Positions 26,845-34,901 of a stretch of 35,365 nucleotides of DNA are shown here, piece after piece (position 1 is the first letter of the stretch; each line of letters opens with the position of its first letter). Origin of the DNA: JBOGFI01 sp050743365 (GTDB taxonomy: Bacteria > Actinomycetota > Acidimicrobiia > IMCC26256 > JACDBD01); assembly GCA_050743365.1 (NCBI GenBank), contig JBOGFI010000217.1:1-35365 (forward strand). The letters run 5' to 3'. The notes beneath the pieces were generated by a model. It was not told the DNA's origin and searched no databases. It worked only from the letters and a program-made list of their open reading frames with translations. The position numbers and the translations under genes were made by a program.

Positions 26845-29403
26845 GTGCTGAGCCTCGGCAAGCTCGCGCCAGGCCAGCAGGAGTACTACCTCGACACGAT
26901 CGCGAGGGGCGCGGAGGAGTACTACACGGGCGCGAAGGAAGCGCCCGGCGAGTGGATCGGTCGGAGCGCCGAACGGCTGGTGCTCTTCGGCGAGGTCGAT
27001 GAAGTCTCGCTGGGCCGGATCTTGGAGCAGCGCAACCCGTGGACCGGTGAGCGTTTGACCCGGGCGCAGGGCGCTCCCAGCGTCCCGGGCTTCGATGCGA
27101 CGTTCTGCGCCCCGAAGTCGGTCTCGCTGCTCTTCGCCTTGGGGGAGCCGGAGGCCTCGAACGAGGTCCGCAATGCGCACGACGCCGCGGTCAGCGCCGC
27201 GCTGGCGGTGTTGGAGGGGGAGGCGGCGCGGTGTCGGCGAGGACGAGGCGGCACGGAGCGACACGAGGCGGAGGGGTTCGTGGCGGCCGCGTTTCGCCAT
27301 CGCACGTCGAGGGCAGGCGATCCCCATCTGCACACGCATGTGTTGGTAGCCAACCTTGTGTACGCGCCCCCTGACGGCCGCTGGTCCGCTCTCGATGCGA
27401 GAGGGCTGTACGGGTGGGCCAAGACCGTTGGATACCTCTACGAGGCGCAGCTGCGAGCTGAGCTCACCCGCCGTCTCGCCGTCGACTGGACGCCGGTCGT
27501 GAACGGCATCGCCGATGTCGAGGGCATTCCTCACGAGGTGCTACGGGCATTCTCGCAGCGGCGCCAGCAGATCGAGATGCACATGGAGGAACACGGCGAG
27601 ACCGGCGCTCGGGCCGCCCAGGTCGCGACCTACGCGACCCGGGCGGCCAAGGACGTCGAGGTCGATCCTGTGAATCTCCTGCCGGAATGGCGCGACCGCG
27701 CCGAACGCCTCGGCCTCGACGATGCCGCGCTCGCCGCGGTGTTCGGGCGGGGTCGCTCTCGGCGACCCGCGCCCGTGCCGGGGACGATCCACGCCGAGGC
27801 GCTGTTCCGCCACCTGGCCATGCCAACCGGCCTCACGGCCCAAGCGGCCACCTTTGGTCGACGCGAGGTCCTCGAAGGGATCTGCGCCGCGCTCCCGGAG
27901 GGTGCCACGGTCACGGAGGTCCTGCGTCTCGCCGACGCGTTCCTCGCCTCACCGCATGTCGTCGCGCTCGGGCCGTGCTCCGGTCTGCGGACATGCGACG
28001 TGATCCGTCGGGGCGACGGCACCCTCGTCGCGTCCCATGCCGACGAGGAGCGCTGGACCACGCCGGAGATGCTCGCCACCGAACGCCGACTGCTGGATCT
28101 CGCCGTCACCCGGCAACGCGAACGTGTCGGCATCGCCCGAGACGCGCACGTGCGGGCCGCGATCGGCTCACGCCCCTGGCTGTCGTCCGAACAGATCGAC
28201 ATGATCCGACACCTGACGAGTTCGGGTGCTGGGGTCGACGTCGTCGAGGGCGTCGCCGGAAGCGGCAAGACGTCGGCGCTCTGTGTCGCCCGGGAGTCCT
28301 GGACCGCTTCGGGCAAGCCCGTAGTCGGCTGCGCGCTCGCCGCCCGCGCCGCCGCCAACCTCGAGCAGGGCACCGGCATCCGCTCCATGACCCTCGACCG
28401 GCTGCTGGGCCATCTGGATCACCACGGGCCGAGCTCACTCCGCGCCAGCTCGGTCATCGTCGTCGATGAAGCCGCCATGGTCGGGACCAGGAAGCTCGCC
28501 CGCCTCCTCGACCACGCTGCGGCAGCCGGCGCGAAGGTCGTCCTGGTCGGAGACCACCACCAGCTCCCCGAGATCGACGCTGGCGGCGCCTTCGCCGGCC
28601 TCGCCTCCCGCCTCAACCGCACGGAACTGGTCGAGAACCGTCGCCAGCGCGTCGCGTGGGAACGCGCCGCCCTCGCTGAGCTCCGCACCGGCGAACCCGA
28701 CCACGCCTTCGCCGCCTATCAGGCACACGGCCGCGTTCATCACGAGCGCGACACTGAACGGCTCAAGGAACGCCTCGTCGAGGACTGGTGGACCGCCCGC
28801 GCCCGTCACCACGACAGCATCATGATCGCCGGCCGCAACACCGACGTCGACGATCTCAACCGCCGGGCTCGCCACCAGCTCGCCGCCAGCGGCCACATCG
28901 GACCGGACCAGATCATCGCCGCTGGACGCGCCTTCGCCGTCGGTGACGAGATCCTCGCCACCCGCAACGACTATCGCCTGGGAGTCCTCAACGGGACGCG
29001 CGCCACCATCACCGGCATCGACAGCACGACCGGAACGATCACCGCCCGAACGACGGAACGCGACCTCGTCCTTCCGCGCACGTATGCCGACGCCGGACAC
29101 CTCACCCACGCGTACGCGGTGACGTTCCACAAAGCCCAGGGCATCACCACGACCGAAGCCTTCGTCCTCGCCGACGACACGCTCGACCGCGAGCGCGCCT
29201 ACACCGGACTCTCCCGAGGCACCCAATGCAATTCGCTCTACGTCGCCGACCCGCCCGATGACCGGGCCGACGAGCGCCATGCCAGCGAACCTGTCAGTGA
29301 TGCCGTCGCGCGGGCACGTCGAACCATCGCCCGGATACGGGCGGAGCCCATGGCGATCGACCACGCGCCAGTACCCGAGCGCGGTCTCGGACTCGACCTG
29401 TAG
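26845..29403 (+). CDS. MobF-family relaxase-helicase (TrwC/TraI type)
   Basis: 852 residues from a GTG at 26845 with GGGAG upstream; the frame is open further back but without similarity. Residues 1-290 are the TrwC relaxase, which nicks DNA at oriT and stays bound through tyrosine. Paired tyrosines are at 14-15 (QEYYLD) and 26-27 (EEYYTG). The metal triad HLHTH is at 161-165, and CAPKSVSLLFALG is conserved. The SF1 helicase follows: Walker A GVAGSGKTSAL (about 469), Walker B VIVVDEAAMVGTRK (about 537), VGDHHQLPEIDAGGAFA, then VTFHKAQGIT and RAYTGLSRGT. The protein looks complete. No coupling protein or type IV secretion gene is near, so the element is probably mobilizable rather than self-conjugative. 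Confidence 0.92.
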   Translation: MLSLGKLAPGQQEYYLDTIARGAEEYYTGAKEAPGEWIGRSAERLVLFGEVDEVSLGRILEQRNPWTGERLTRAQGAPSVPGFDATFCAPKSVSLLFALGEPEASNEVRNAHDAAVSAALAVLEGEAARCRRGRGGTERHEAEGFVAAAFRHRTSRAGDPHLHTHVLVANLVYAPPDGRWSALDARGLYGWAKTVGYLYEAQLRAELTRRLAVDWTPVVNGIADVEGIPHEVLRAFSQRRQQIEMHMEEHGETGARAAQVATYATRAAKDVEVDPVNLLPEWRDRAERLGLDDAALAAVFGRGRSRRPAPVPGTIHAEALFRHLAMPTGLTAQAATFGRREVLEGICAALPEGATVTEVLRLADAFLASPHVVALGPCSGLRTCDVIRRGDGTLVASHADEERWTTPEMLATERRLLDLAVTRQRERVGIARDAHVRAAIGSRPWLSSEQIDMIRHLTSSGAGVDVVEGVAGSGKTSALCVARESWTASGKPVVGCALAARAAANLEQGTGIRSMTLDRLLGHLDHHGPSSLRASSVIVVDEAAMVGTRKLARLLDHAAAAGAKVVLVGDHHQLPEIDAGGAFAGLASRLNRTELVENRRQRVAWERAALAELRTGEPDHAFAAYQAHGRVHHERDTERLKERLVEDWWTARARHHDSIMIAGRNTDVDDLNRRARHQLAASGHIGPDQIIAAGRAFAVGDEILATRNDYRLGVLNGTRATITGIDSTTGTITARTTERDLVLPRTYADAGHLTHAYAVTFHKAQGITTTEAFVLADDTLDRERAYTGLSRGTQCNSLYVADPPDDRADERHASEPVSDAVARARRTIARIRAEPMAIDHAPVPERGLGLDL

Positions 29404-29716
29404 CCCATCGCGCGCGCTGAAGGCGGATCGAGCGGGACCACGCGTACGACTGTCGACACGATGCACCGATGTGAGCCGGCGTGACTCCGGAGCGCCCGCT
29501 GGTCGCGAGCCTGTCCTGCGACGCGACCCAGCGAGCGTGGCGTGCCGCTCGTGGTGGGCTCCTCCGAACGTCGACGAGACGACGCAAAGGCACCTGTGCA
29601 GACACCCGAGGCGTCGGCGCCCGCGCTGCGCCCGCTTGGAGCATACGGAAGCTCGACAAGCTCATCCCCGGTGCCAAAGCCAACCGACTAGTGCCGCGCA
29701 GAGTGAGGTGTCAGTG
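29404..29716. other. Gene-free stretch after the relaxase
   Basis: 313 bases without a recognisable gene, repeat or clear promoter. It separates the mobilization genes from the sigma-factor pair and may hold the sigma promoter. A GAGGTG ribosome site at its right end serves the next gene. Confidence 0.5.
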
Positions 29717-30253
29717 ATGGCCCAGTTCTTGAAGAGACCCGGGGCGTCGCTGTCACCCGCAGGGCCGGTGTGCGGCATCGTTGGACTGATGCACGCGCGC
29801 GACGTCGAGCGGGTCTATGAGAAGCACGCCGAGGCGTTGGTTCGGTTCGCGACCTTCCTCGTCGGGCCCTGGGATTCAGGCGATGTCGTGTCGTCGGCGA
29901 TGTTGAAAGTGTTGACCACTGGCTCGCTGGAGTCGGTCCGCGACGTTCGGGCGTACCTGCATCGGATGGTGCTCAATGAGGTGCGGATGGAGCACCGCCG
30001 GGCTATGCGCCGCCGAGCGCGCGAGCGGCGGGTTGCCTACGGGGACAGGGCGCTTGAGTCGCCCGAGCCGCGCCCAGAGGTGCTGTCGGCGCTCACTCGA
30101 CTGAGTCCACGACAGCGGGCGGTCGTATTCCTGACCTACTGGGACGATCTGTCGCCAGCGTCCGTAGCGGACGTACTCGGGATCTCAGAGGGCTCGGTAC
30201 GGCGCCACCTGGCGCGAGCGCGCCAGCAGCTAAGGAGGTTCTTGCATGCCTGA
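29717..30253 (+). CDS. Sigma-70 family (ECF/SigE-like) RNA polymerase sigma factor
   Basis: 178 residues from the ATG at 29717 with GAGGTG upstream; ATG at 29789 (MHARDVERVYEKHAEAL) is possible and would match the usual N-terminus better. Region 2 is about residues 30-100 (LVRFATFLVGPWDSGDVVSSAMLKV in part; VRDVRAYLHRMVLNEVRMEHRR in part). Region 4 is about 122-175 (LTRLSPRQRAVVFLTYWDDL, ADVLGISEGSVRRHLARAR). There is no region 3, as in ECF factors. It redirects RNA polymerase to a small regulon. It overlaps the next gene by 8 bases, the usual arrangement of a sigma factor and its membrane regulator. Confidence 0.88.
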   Translation: MAQFLKRPGASLSPAGPVCGIVGLMHARDVERVYEKHAEALVRFATFLVGPWDSGDVVSSAMLKVLTTGSLESVRDVRAYLHRMVLNEVRMEHRRAMRRRARERRVAYGDRALESPEPRPEVLSALTRLSPRQRAVVFLTYWDDLSPASVADVLGISEGSVRRHLARARQQLRRFLHA

Positions 30254-30899
30254 CGCAGAGCTCGATCATCGCATCCGCGCCGTAGTCGTCGAAGTCGTCG
30301 AAACGAGCCCTCCGCCCCCGTCCTTTGAGTCCATCCAAGCGGGCTCGTTGGAACCTGCGCTGCCATCGCGGCGCCGTCGCCGAGTCGCGCGCCACGGCGT
30401 GAGGCACGTTTGGGCGGCGATGGTCGCCCTGCTCGTGGCGCTCTCCGCGATCGTGATCGCACTAGTGGCCGTGTGGCTGGTTGGATCCGATCCCGATGAT
30501 CCCGACCGGCCGGCACGGCAGAACGAAATGTATGAGCAACCCACCGAGCCGGCCACGAGCGTGGTGAGCATCGAAGCGTTGCCGTCTTTGCAGTTCAACG
30601 CTGCGGAGTACGTCGTAGAGGCCGGGATCGTCGAGATCGATTACGTCAGCAGGGGCGGCGCCCACACCCTCGTGTTTGCAGAGCAGGAGTTCACTGGTTT
30701 CAAGCTCTTCAGCCCCGGTGACGGGCGAAGGGACACTGGGAAGGTGCAACTCGAACCTGGCCAGTACACCGTCTACTGCGATATTCCTGGCCACCGTGCG
30801 GCAGGCGAGGAAGCAACCATCACCGTCAGAGCCGCGAGCCCCGATCCTGCCGAAGACGGACATCAGCGCGCACTCAACCTCATGGCGAGTGCCGAGTGA
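30246..30899 (+). CDS. Membrane-anchored cupredoxin-like protein, candidate anti-sigma partner
   Basis: 217 residues, ATG at 30246 inside the sigma gene, with TAAGGAGG just upstream. Residues 1-55 are cytoplasmic and resemble the short N-termini of actinobacterial anti-sigma-like proteins (DHRIRAVVVEVVETSPPPP). One membrane helix spans about 56-80. Residues 110-195 form a cupredoxin-like fold outside the cell: His140 (GGAHTLVF), Cys178 and His183 (YTVYCDIPGHRAAG). The fourth copper ligand, normally Met at 188, is Glu. Copper or redox sensing linked to release of the sigma factor is inferred from architecture and overlap, not shown. The 3' end overlaps the lipoprotein gene on the other strand. 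Confidence 0.75.
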   Translation: MPDAELDHRIRAVVVEVVETSPPPPSFESIQAGSLEPALPSRRRRRVARHGVRHVWAAMVALLVALSAIVIALVAVWLVGSDPDDPDRPARQNEMYEQPTEPATSVVSIEALPSLQFNAAEYVVEAGIVEIDYVSRGGAHTLVFAEQEFTGFKLFSPGDGRRDTGKVQLEPGQYTVYCDIPGHRAAGEEATITVRAASPDPAEDGHQRALNLMASAE

Positions 30900-32097
30900 T
30901 CGGGCCCGGCGCCCAGGACGATGAGCTCATACCCCGTCCACACGATCTCGGGTGCGAGCGGTGATGCTGCCGGCGGGAGCGGCAGCCGCTTCCATTGGTC
31001 GGTGCGCGGGTCCAGCTCGAGGACGAGCGGCCCTTCGGCATCGAGTGTGCCCGACCATGCGAGCAGCGACTCGCCGGTCCAAGCCACCCTGCCGCCCAGG
31101 GTCCCTTCGTACTGATCCACCGGTGGCACGAGGGGCGCACGTGGGACGGTCCGCCACTGGGTCGTCGCGGCGTTGTACGCGACGGTCTCGTTCTCGGCAG
31201 CGCGATCGAGCGCGAGATTCGACCAACCCCAGACGAGCATCTCTGCTCCGGTCCAGACCGGCTCCGGCGCGTAGTACCCGCGCACCGAAACCGGTGGAAG
31301 TACCCGCCACGTGTCTCGAGCCGGGTCGTAGGCCGCCCCGTCGGAGAGCGGAAAGTTCGTTCTCGTATTTCCACCCCAGAACAGCAGCTCCCGCCCGGTC
31401 CACACGGAAGCGACCATGTCTCGCGGCTCAATCGGCGCGGGCGCGGTCGATCGCCATCGGTTGCTGCACGGCTCGAACGCGGCCCCGCGCTGGTCGCCAT
31501 CGACGCCACCCCAGATCACCAGTTCTCGACCCGTCCACCCGCCCACGGCGCCGGCCACGACGTCGAGCGGACCGGCGGGCAAGGTCCGCCACGTGTCGGA
31601 GGCGGGTTCGTATGCGCCCGGCGGCGTCGCGCCCGCGCTCGGTTGCGTGCCCGGCGGGCCTCGCACCTCGACCCCGCCCCAGATCAGCATCTCCTTGCCC
31701 GTCCATACCGTCACTGCACCCGCTCGCGCTCTCAGAGGCGAAGGGGCGAGACGACGCCAAGTTCGCTTGACCGGGTCGTACACCGCGCCGTCATCGGTGA
31801 GGCGAGGCGCATTGATGTCGCCGATCTCGCCACCCCAGGCGATGAGTTCGGTGCCCGTCCAGACGACTTGTGGGAAGCGTCGGCCTTCAACGCCGCCGGG
31901 CGGGAGGATTTCCCACGCTGGCTCAGCCAACCGCTCGCCCTGCACTCCGACGGACGGGTCCTGGAGCGCCGCCCGACACGCCCTTACCCCAGGACTACCC
32001 CAGGACGCTCTCGATCCGGGTGGCTATCGGCAGAGCCGTCCGCGCTGCCGTCACAGGCGGCGGCCAGCAGCGCTAGGGCAGTGAAGAATCCCCTCAC
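30863..32097 (-). pseudogene. Seven-repeat beta-propeller (kelch-like) lipoprotein, frameshifted
   Basis: A GTG at 32097 starts MRGFFTALALLAAAC, a lipoprotein signal with lipobox Cys15. That frame ends in TAA at 31984 just after a duplication. The rest of the protein continues in another frame (RACRAALQDPSVG, then PAWEILPPGG) to 30863. It carries seven copies of a VWTG-E-L--WGG unit (for example VVWTGTELIAWGG, TVWTGKEMLIWGG, SVWTGRELLFWGG), as in a seven-bladed propeller exported to the membrane surface. The shift is explained by a perfect 11-bp tandem duplication at 31985-32006; removing one copy restores a single frame. Binding partner unknown. A GTG at 31945 could give an unexported 360-residue product. 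Confidence 0.75.
31985..32006. repeat. 11-bp perfect tandem duplication in the lipoprotein gene
   Basis: TACCCCAGGAC occurs twice in succession (31985-31995 and 31996-32006). On the coding strand this is GTCCTGGGGTA twice. Eleven is not a multiple of three, so the extra copy breaks the frame right after the signal peptide region. Confidence 0.95.
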
Positions 32098-32223
32098 GCG
32101 CGAACGACGCCCGAGCGCAGGATTCGGTTGTCTCTCAGGTGGCTCGCTCGATGACGATGCGCGGGAGTCGCGAGACGCACCCAACGGGGGTCACCTGGCA
32201 GAAATAGCACTCATCCGCTCGTT

Positions 32224-32253
32224 CAGGGTTCGAGTCCCTTGGGGGGCCTACCA
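32224..32253 (+). other. tRNA 3'-end-like fragment (possible att scar)
   Basis: The stretch contains AGGGTTCGAGTCCCT, a T-arm with consensus TTCGAGT loop, followed by GGGGGGCCTA and CCA. No D arm, anticodon arm or 5' acceptor strand is found upstream, so this is not a gene. Fragments of tRNA 3' ends are left as att sites by tyrosine-integrase elements. It does not match the tRNA-Leu at 22503, so it would mark a different integration. The parent tRNA cannot be named. Confidence 0.45.
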
Positions 32254-32351
32254 CATTGACCGGCGACGCGAGCGTCAGCCGGGTCGAGCACGCTCCCAAC
32301 GGGCCATTCGCAAACAAGCCGTGAACGCTCACGCCCCTTCGACCGCCGCGC

Positions 32352-32786
32352 GTCGACGTCGTCGGGGGTGCCGCCGGCACCGGCAAGACCTACGCCCTCC
32401 TGGCGGCCCGCGAGGCCTGGGAGGCGTCCGGTTATCGGGTCATCGGCTGCGCGCTCGCCGCTCGCGCCGCCGCTCATCTCGAACAGGGCACCGCGATCCC
32501 GTCGGCGACACTCGACCGGCTACTCGGTCACCTCGACCGCCACGGCTCGGTGGCGCTCGACGCGCGAACGGTCGTCGTTGTCGACGAGGCCGCCATTGTC
32601 GGGACTCGAAAGCTCGCCCGCCTCCTCGACCATGCCGAGGCCGCACGTGCCAAGATCGTTCTGGTCGGCGACCACTATCAGCTGCCCGAGATCGACGCCG
32701 GCAGCCCGCCGGCGCTGGCGCACCGGGCCAGTCGGCGACCTCCACAACCGATGGCACCCGATCTCGGGCCCTACCTGGGCTTGTGA
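32352..32786 (+). pseudogene. Fragment of a second MobF relaxase (helicase domain)
   Basis: About 125 codons match the helicase core of the relaxase at 26845 with many substitutions: VDVVGGAAGTGKTYALLAAR, GCALAARAAAHLEQGTAIP, TLDRLLGHLDRHG, VVVVDEAAIVGTRKLARLL and IVLVGDHYQLPEIDAG. Similarity stops abruptly at EIDAG. Both the relaxase domain and the rest of the helicase are missing. It begins about 100 bases after the tRNA-like fragment and is probably debris of another integrated element rather than a recent copy of the intact gene. Confidence 0.85.
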
Positions 32787-32823
32787 AACACGCAGCTTCT
32801 GAACACGGGCGTTTCGCTGCGAA

Positions 32824-32895
32824 TCAGTCGTCGTAGCCGCAGCGGGGGCACGGCCGTTGACCGCACGGGCAGCCGCACACGGGGCAAGGACTCAT
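32824..32895 (-). CDS. 23-aa cysteine-rich mini-protein (zinc-ribbon-like)
   Basis: An ATG at 32895 is preceded by GGAGG with an 8-base spacer, a strong ribosome site. The product starts MSPCPVCGCPCG and ends PCPRCGYDD: six cysteines in 23 residues, in CxxC-type pairs, suited to bind one zinc ion. It lies between the relaxase fragment and the riboswitch, with no other gene on that strand for 800 bases. I know no family. It could be a real microprotein, the end of a decayed gene, or chance. Confidence 0.45.
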   Translation of the reverse strand: MSPCPVCGCPCGQRPCPRCGYDD

Positions 32896-33067
32896 CGACG
32901 TGTCCTCCAAGTCCTTGGTCAGCAGGATGAGATATACGCGACGACAAACGTGCGGGGCGGGCTACGTGATCGCCTGGATCACCTCGGGCACGAGGCCCAG
33001 AGGTCGGCGGGCTGGGCCGCGAGCTGGTCGAGCATCTACGCTGCCTGATCGATCAGAGTTGCGGTGT

Positions 33068-33073
33068 TAGGGT
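33068..33073 (+). promoter_or_regulatory. Candidate -10 box for the riboswitch operon
   Basis: TAGGGT lies 9 bases upstream of the first base of the riboswitch P1 stem, the spacing expected if transcription starts at about the aptamer's 5' end. The 170 bases before it (32900-33067) show no recognisable gene. Confidence 0.4.
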
Positions 33074-33081
33074 TCGGGTTT

Positions 33082-33171
33082 CCGGAGGGGAGTAGCCCCG
33101 CGGGATACGTCGTCATCACGGCCGATGTGCGGCCCGGCGTCCCGGCCCCTGGCGGGTGGTGAGACCTCTGG
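33082..33171 (+). ncRNA. yybP-ykoY manganese riboswitch
   Basis: The closing stem CCGGAGG (33082-33088) pairs with CCTCTGG (33165-33171), one pair being G-U. The conserved GGGGAGTAGC (33087-33096) and GGTGAGACC (33158-33166) loops, and the CGTCATCACGGCC middle segment, are those of the Mn2+-sensing class. The class turns expression on when manganese is high, often in front of exporters such as TerC/MntP. Here terC is the second gene downstream. The 63 bases between aptamer and first GTG should hold the expression platform. Confidence 0.9.
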
Positions 33172-33234
33172 CGAACGCTGGAGGGACGGCGCGGTGCCGG
33201 GATTGGAACGTCGCGCAGTCGGGCGGGTCGGGGT

Positions 33235-33891
33235 GTGGGCGCGGTGAGCGTCGTGCTCATCGTGGTGGCGGTGTGGGCGATCGTTGCCTCGACGCTGGCG
33301 TTGATCATGGCGCGGCGCGGTCACGACCCATTCGTCTGGTGGCTGCTGGGGGCAGTCCTCGGTCCGCTGGCGGTGCCGTTGGCGGTTACGCACCGGTTTC
33401 GTTCGGCCAGCCCGCTGGTCGTCACCGAACCTGGCATGTCGGGGACGGTGCTCGTCGCGCTGCGCCCGGGCGCCGAAGCCGATGACGTGAGCCAGGCCCT
33501 CGCAGCCCTCGCCGCGGTCGGCGGTTCCGTGCGTGTCACGCTGGCGACCGCACTCGACGCCGACGCCCCCGCTTCGCAAAGTGGTCGGGAAGCGATTGAG
33601 GTCGCGGCGCGGGGACTCGGTGAGGTCGCCGACGCGCTGGTAGGGCAGGGGCTCGTGGTCCCGCCGGTGCCGACCCGCGTGCTCTTCGGCGACCCCGCGG
33701 TCGTGCTAGCTGAGCACGCCGTCGATTGTGGTTACTCGTTGCTGGTGGTGGGGGCCGCCTCGCCTCGGCTTCACCGGATCGCCCACGGCTCGACACGCGT
33801 TCGGCTGTCGCGGCGCGGACACATCCCGGTGCTGCTCGCCCCCCCTGAGCGGGATCTCGATGCGCCAACGACGCGTGTGCCGTCGTCGTGA
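33235..33891 (+). CDS. Membrane-anchored universal-stress-protein-like protein
   Basis: 218 residues from GTG at 33235 (GTG at 33244 is possible). The first 50 residues hold two hydrophobic segments (VSVVLIVVAVWAIVASTLAL, then FVWWLLGAVLGPLAVPLAV) with short loops. The rest resembles a UspA domain: GTVLVALRPG at strand 1, GYSLLVVGAASPRLHRIAHG near the nucleotide loop, and STRVRLSRRGHIPVLLAPP at the end, matching the usual GS-x-R-x8-PVLVV. The G-2x-G-9x-G(S/T) ATP motif is only partly kept. It overlaps terC by 4 bases and is under the same riboswitch, so a role in manganese stress is inferred. Confidence 0.75.
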   Translation: MGAVSVVLIVVAVWAIVASTLALIMARRGHDPFVWWLLGAVLGPLAVPLAVTHRFRSASPLVVTEPGMSGTVLVALRPGAEADDVSQALAALAAVGGSVRVTLATALDADAPASQSGREAIEVAARGLGEVADALVGQGLVVPPVPTRVLFGDPAVVLAEHAVDCGYSLLVVGAASPRLHRIAHGSTRVRLSRRGHIPVLLAPPERDLDAPTTRVPSS

Positions 33892-34901
33892 TGGGGAGCA
33901 TGGTCGCGGCATCGACGTCAGGCGACTTTGCCTCCCTCGACGTCCCGCTGTGGGCGTGGGCGATGCTGGTAGGCGTCATCGGATTGTTGCTCACCGCCGA
34001 TCTGTTGGTCGTGCATCGTCGCCCGCACGCGGTCAGCATCCGTGAGGCGGCCGTCGAGAGCGCAGTCTGGATCGCACTCGGCGTTTCGTTCACCGTGGTC
34101 ATCGCCGCCTGGGGGGGCGGCGACGCCGCAGGCGAGTACATCACCGGGTACCTGATCGAGAAAAGCCTCTCGGTCGACAACGTGTTCGTGTGGGCGGTCC
34201 TGCTGTCGTACTTTGCCGTCCCGGCCGCCTACCAGTTCCGGGTGCTGTTCTGGGGCATCTTCGGCGCGCTGGCGATGCGGGCTGCGTTCATCTTCGCCGG
34301 TGTTGCCATCCTCGAGCGCTTCGACTGGGTGCTGTATGTCTTCGGCGCCTTCCTCGTCATAACCGCGATCAGGATCGCTCGTCACCGCGAGACCGAGGTC
34401 CACCCCGAACACAACCCGGTGCTGCGGCTCGTGCGTCGCGTCGTGCCCTCCACCACCGAGTACGACGGCCAGAAGCTCCTCACCCGCCGCACCGGCACGC
34501 TCCTCGCGACACCGCTGTTCGTCGTCTTGGTCCTCATCGAGACGACCGACGTTGTCTTCGCCGTCGACTCCGTCCCAGCGATCCTCGCGGTCAGCCGTGA
34601 GCCCTTCATCGTCTTCTCGTCGAACGCGTTCGCGATCCTGGGGCTTCGGGCCCTGTACTTCCTGCTCGGCGGAATGGCGGGACGCTTCCGCTATCTCAAC
34701 GTCGGACTCGGAGCGATCCTCGCGTTCGTTGGGCTGAAGATGCTCCTCGCCGACATCTACCACCTCCCGATCTGGCTCTCCCTCGCCGCGATCGGGACCG
34801 CGTTGGCGGGCGCTGTCACCGCTTCGCTCGTCGCCGACCGGCAAGACGCGTCGGCACCAGGCGCAGGCGATGAAACAGATCCATCTCTCTCACAGCGATA
34901 G
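33888..34901 (+). CDS. terC: TerC-family integral membrane protein (manganese exporter type)
   Basis: 337 residues from GTG at 33888 in a GTGA overlap with the stress-protein gene (ATG at 33891 is the alternative). TerC proteins with upstream yybP-ykoY riboswitches export or deliver Mn2+. About eight or nine membrane helices are visible. Conserved acidic and polar residues in the membrane fit the family: Asp38 (LLTADLLVV), Glu91-Asn98 (EKSLSVDN), Glu218-Asp227 (ETTDVVFAVD) and SSNAFAILGLRALYF (244-258). Length is typical. The last 25 residues are hydrophilic. Confidence 0.93.
   Translation: MMGSMVAASTSGDFASLDVPLWAWAMLVGVIGLLLTADLLVVHRRPHAVSIREAAVESAVWIALGVSFTVVIAAWGGGDAAGEYITGYLIEKSLSVDNVFVWAVLLSYFAVPAAYQFRVLFWGIFGALAMRAAFIFAGVAILERFDWVLYVFGAFLVITAIRIARHRETEVHPEHNPVLRLVRRVVPSTTEYDGQKLLTRRTGTLLATPLFVVLVLIETTDVVFAVDSVPAILAVSREPFIVFSSNAFAILGLRALYFLLGGMAGRFRYLNVGLGAILAFVGLKMLLADIYHLPIWLSLAAIGTALAGAVTASLVADRQDASAPGAGDETDPSLSQR

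Noticed and set aside
32135..32386. 83-codon minus-strand frame over the tRNA-like fragment
   Set aside because: Its GPPRDSNP stretch is the familiar reverse translation of a tRNA T arm, not a protein motif.
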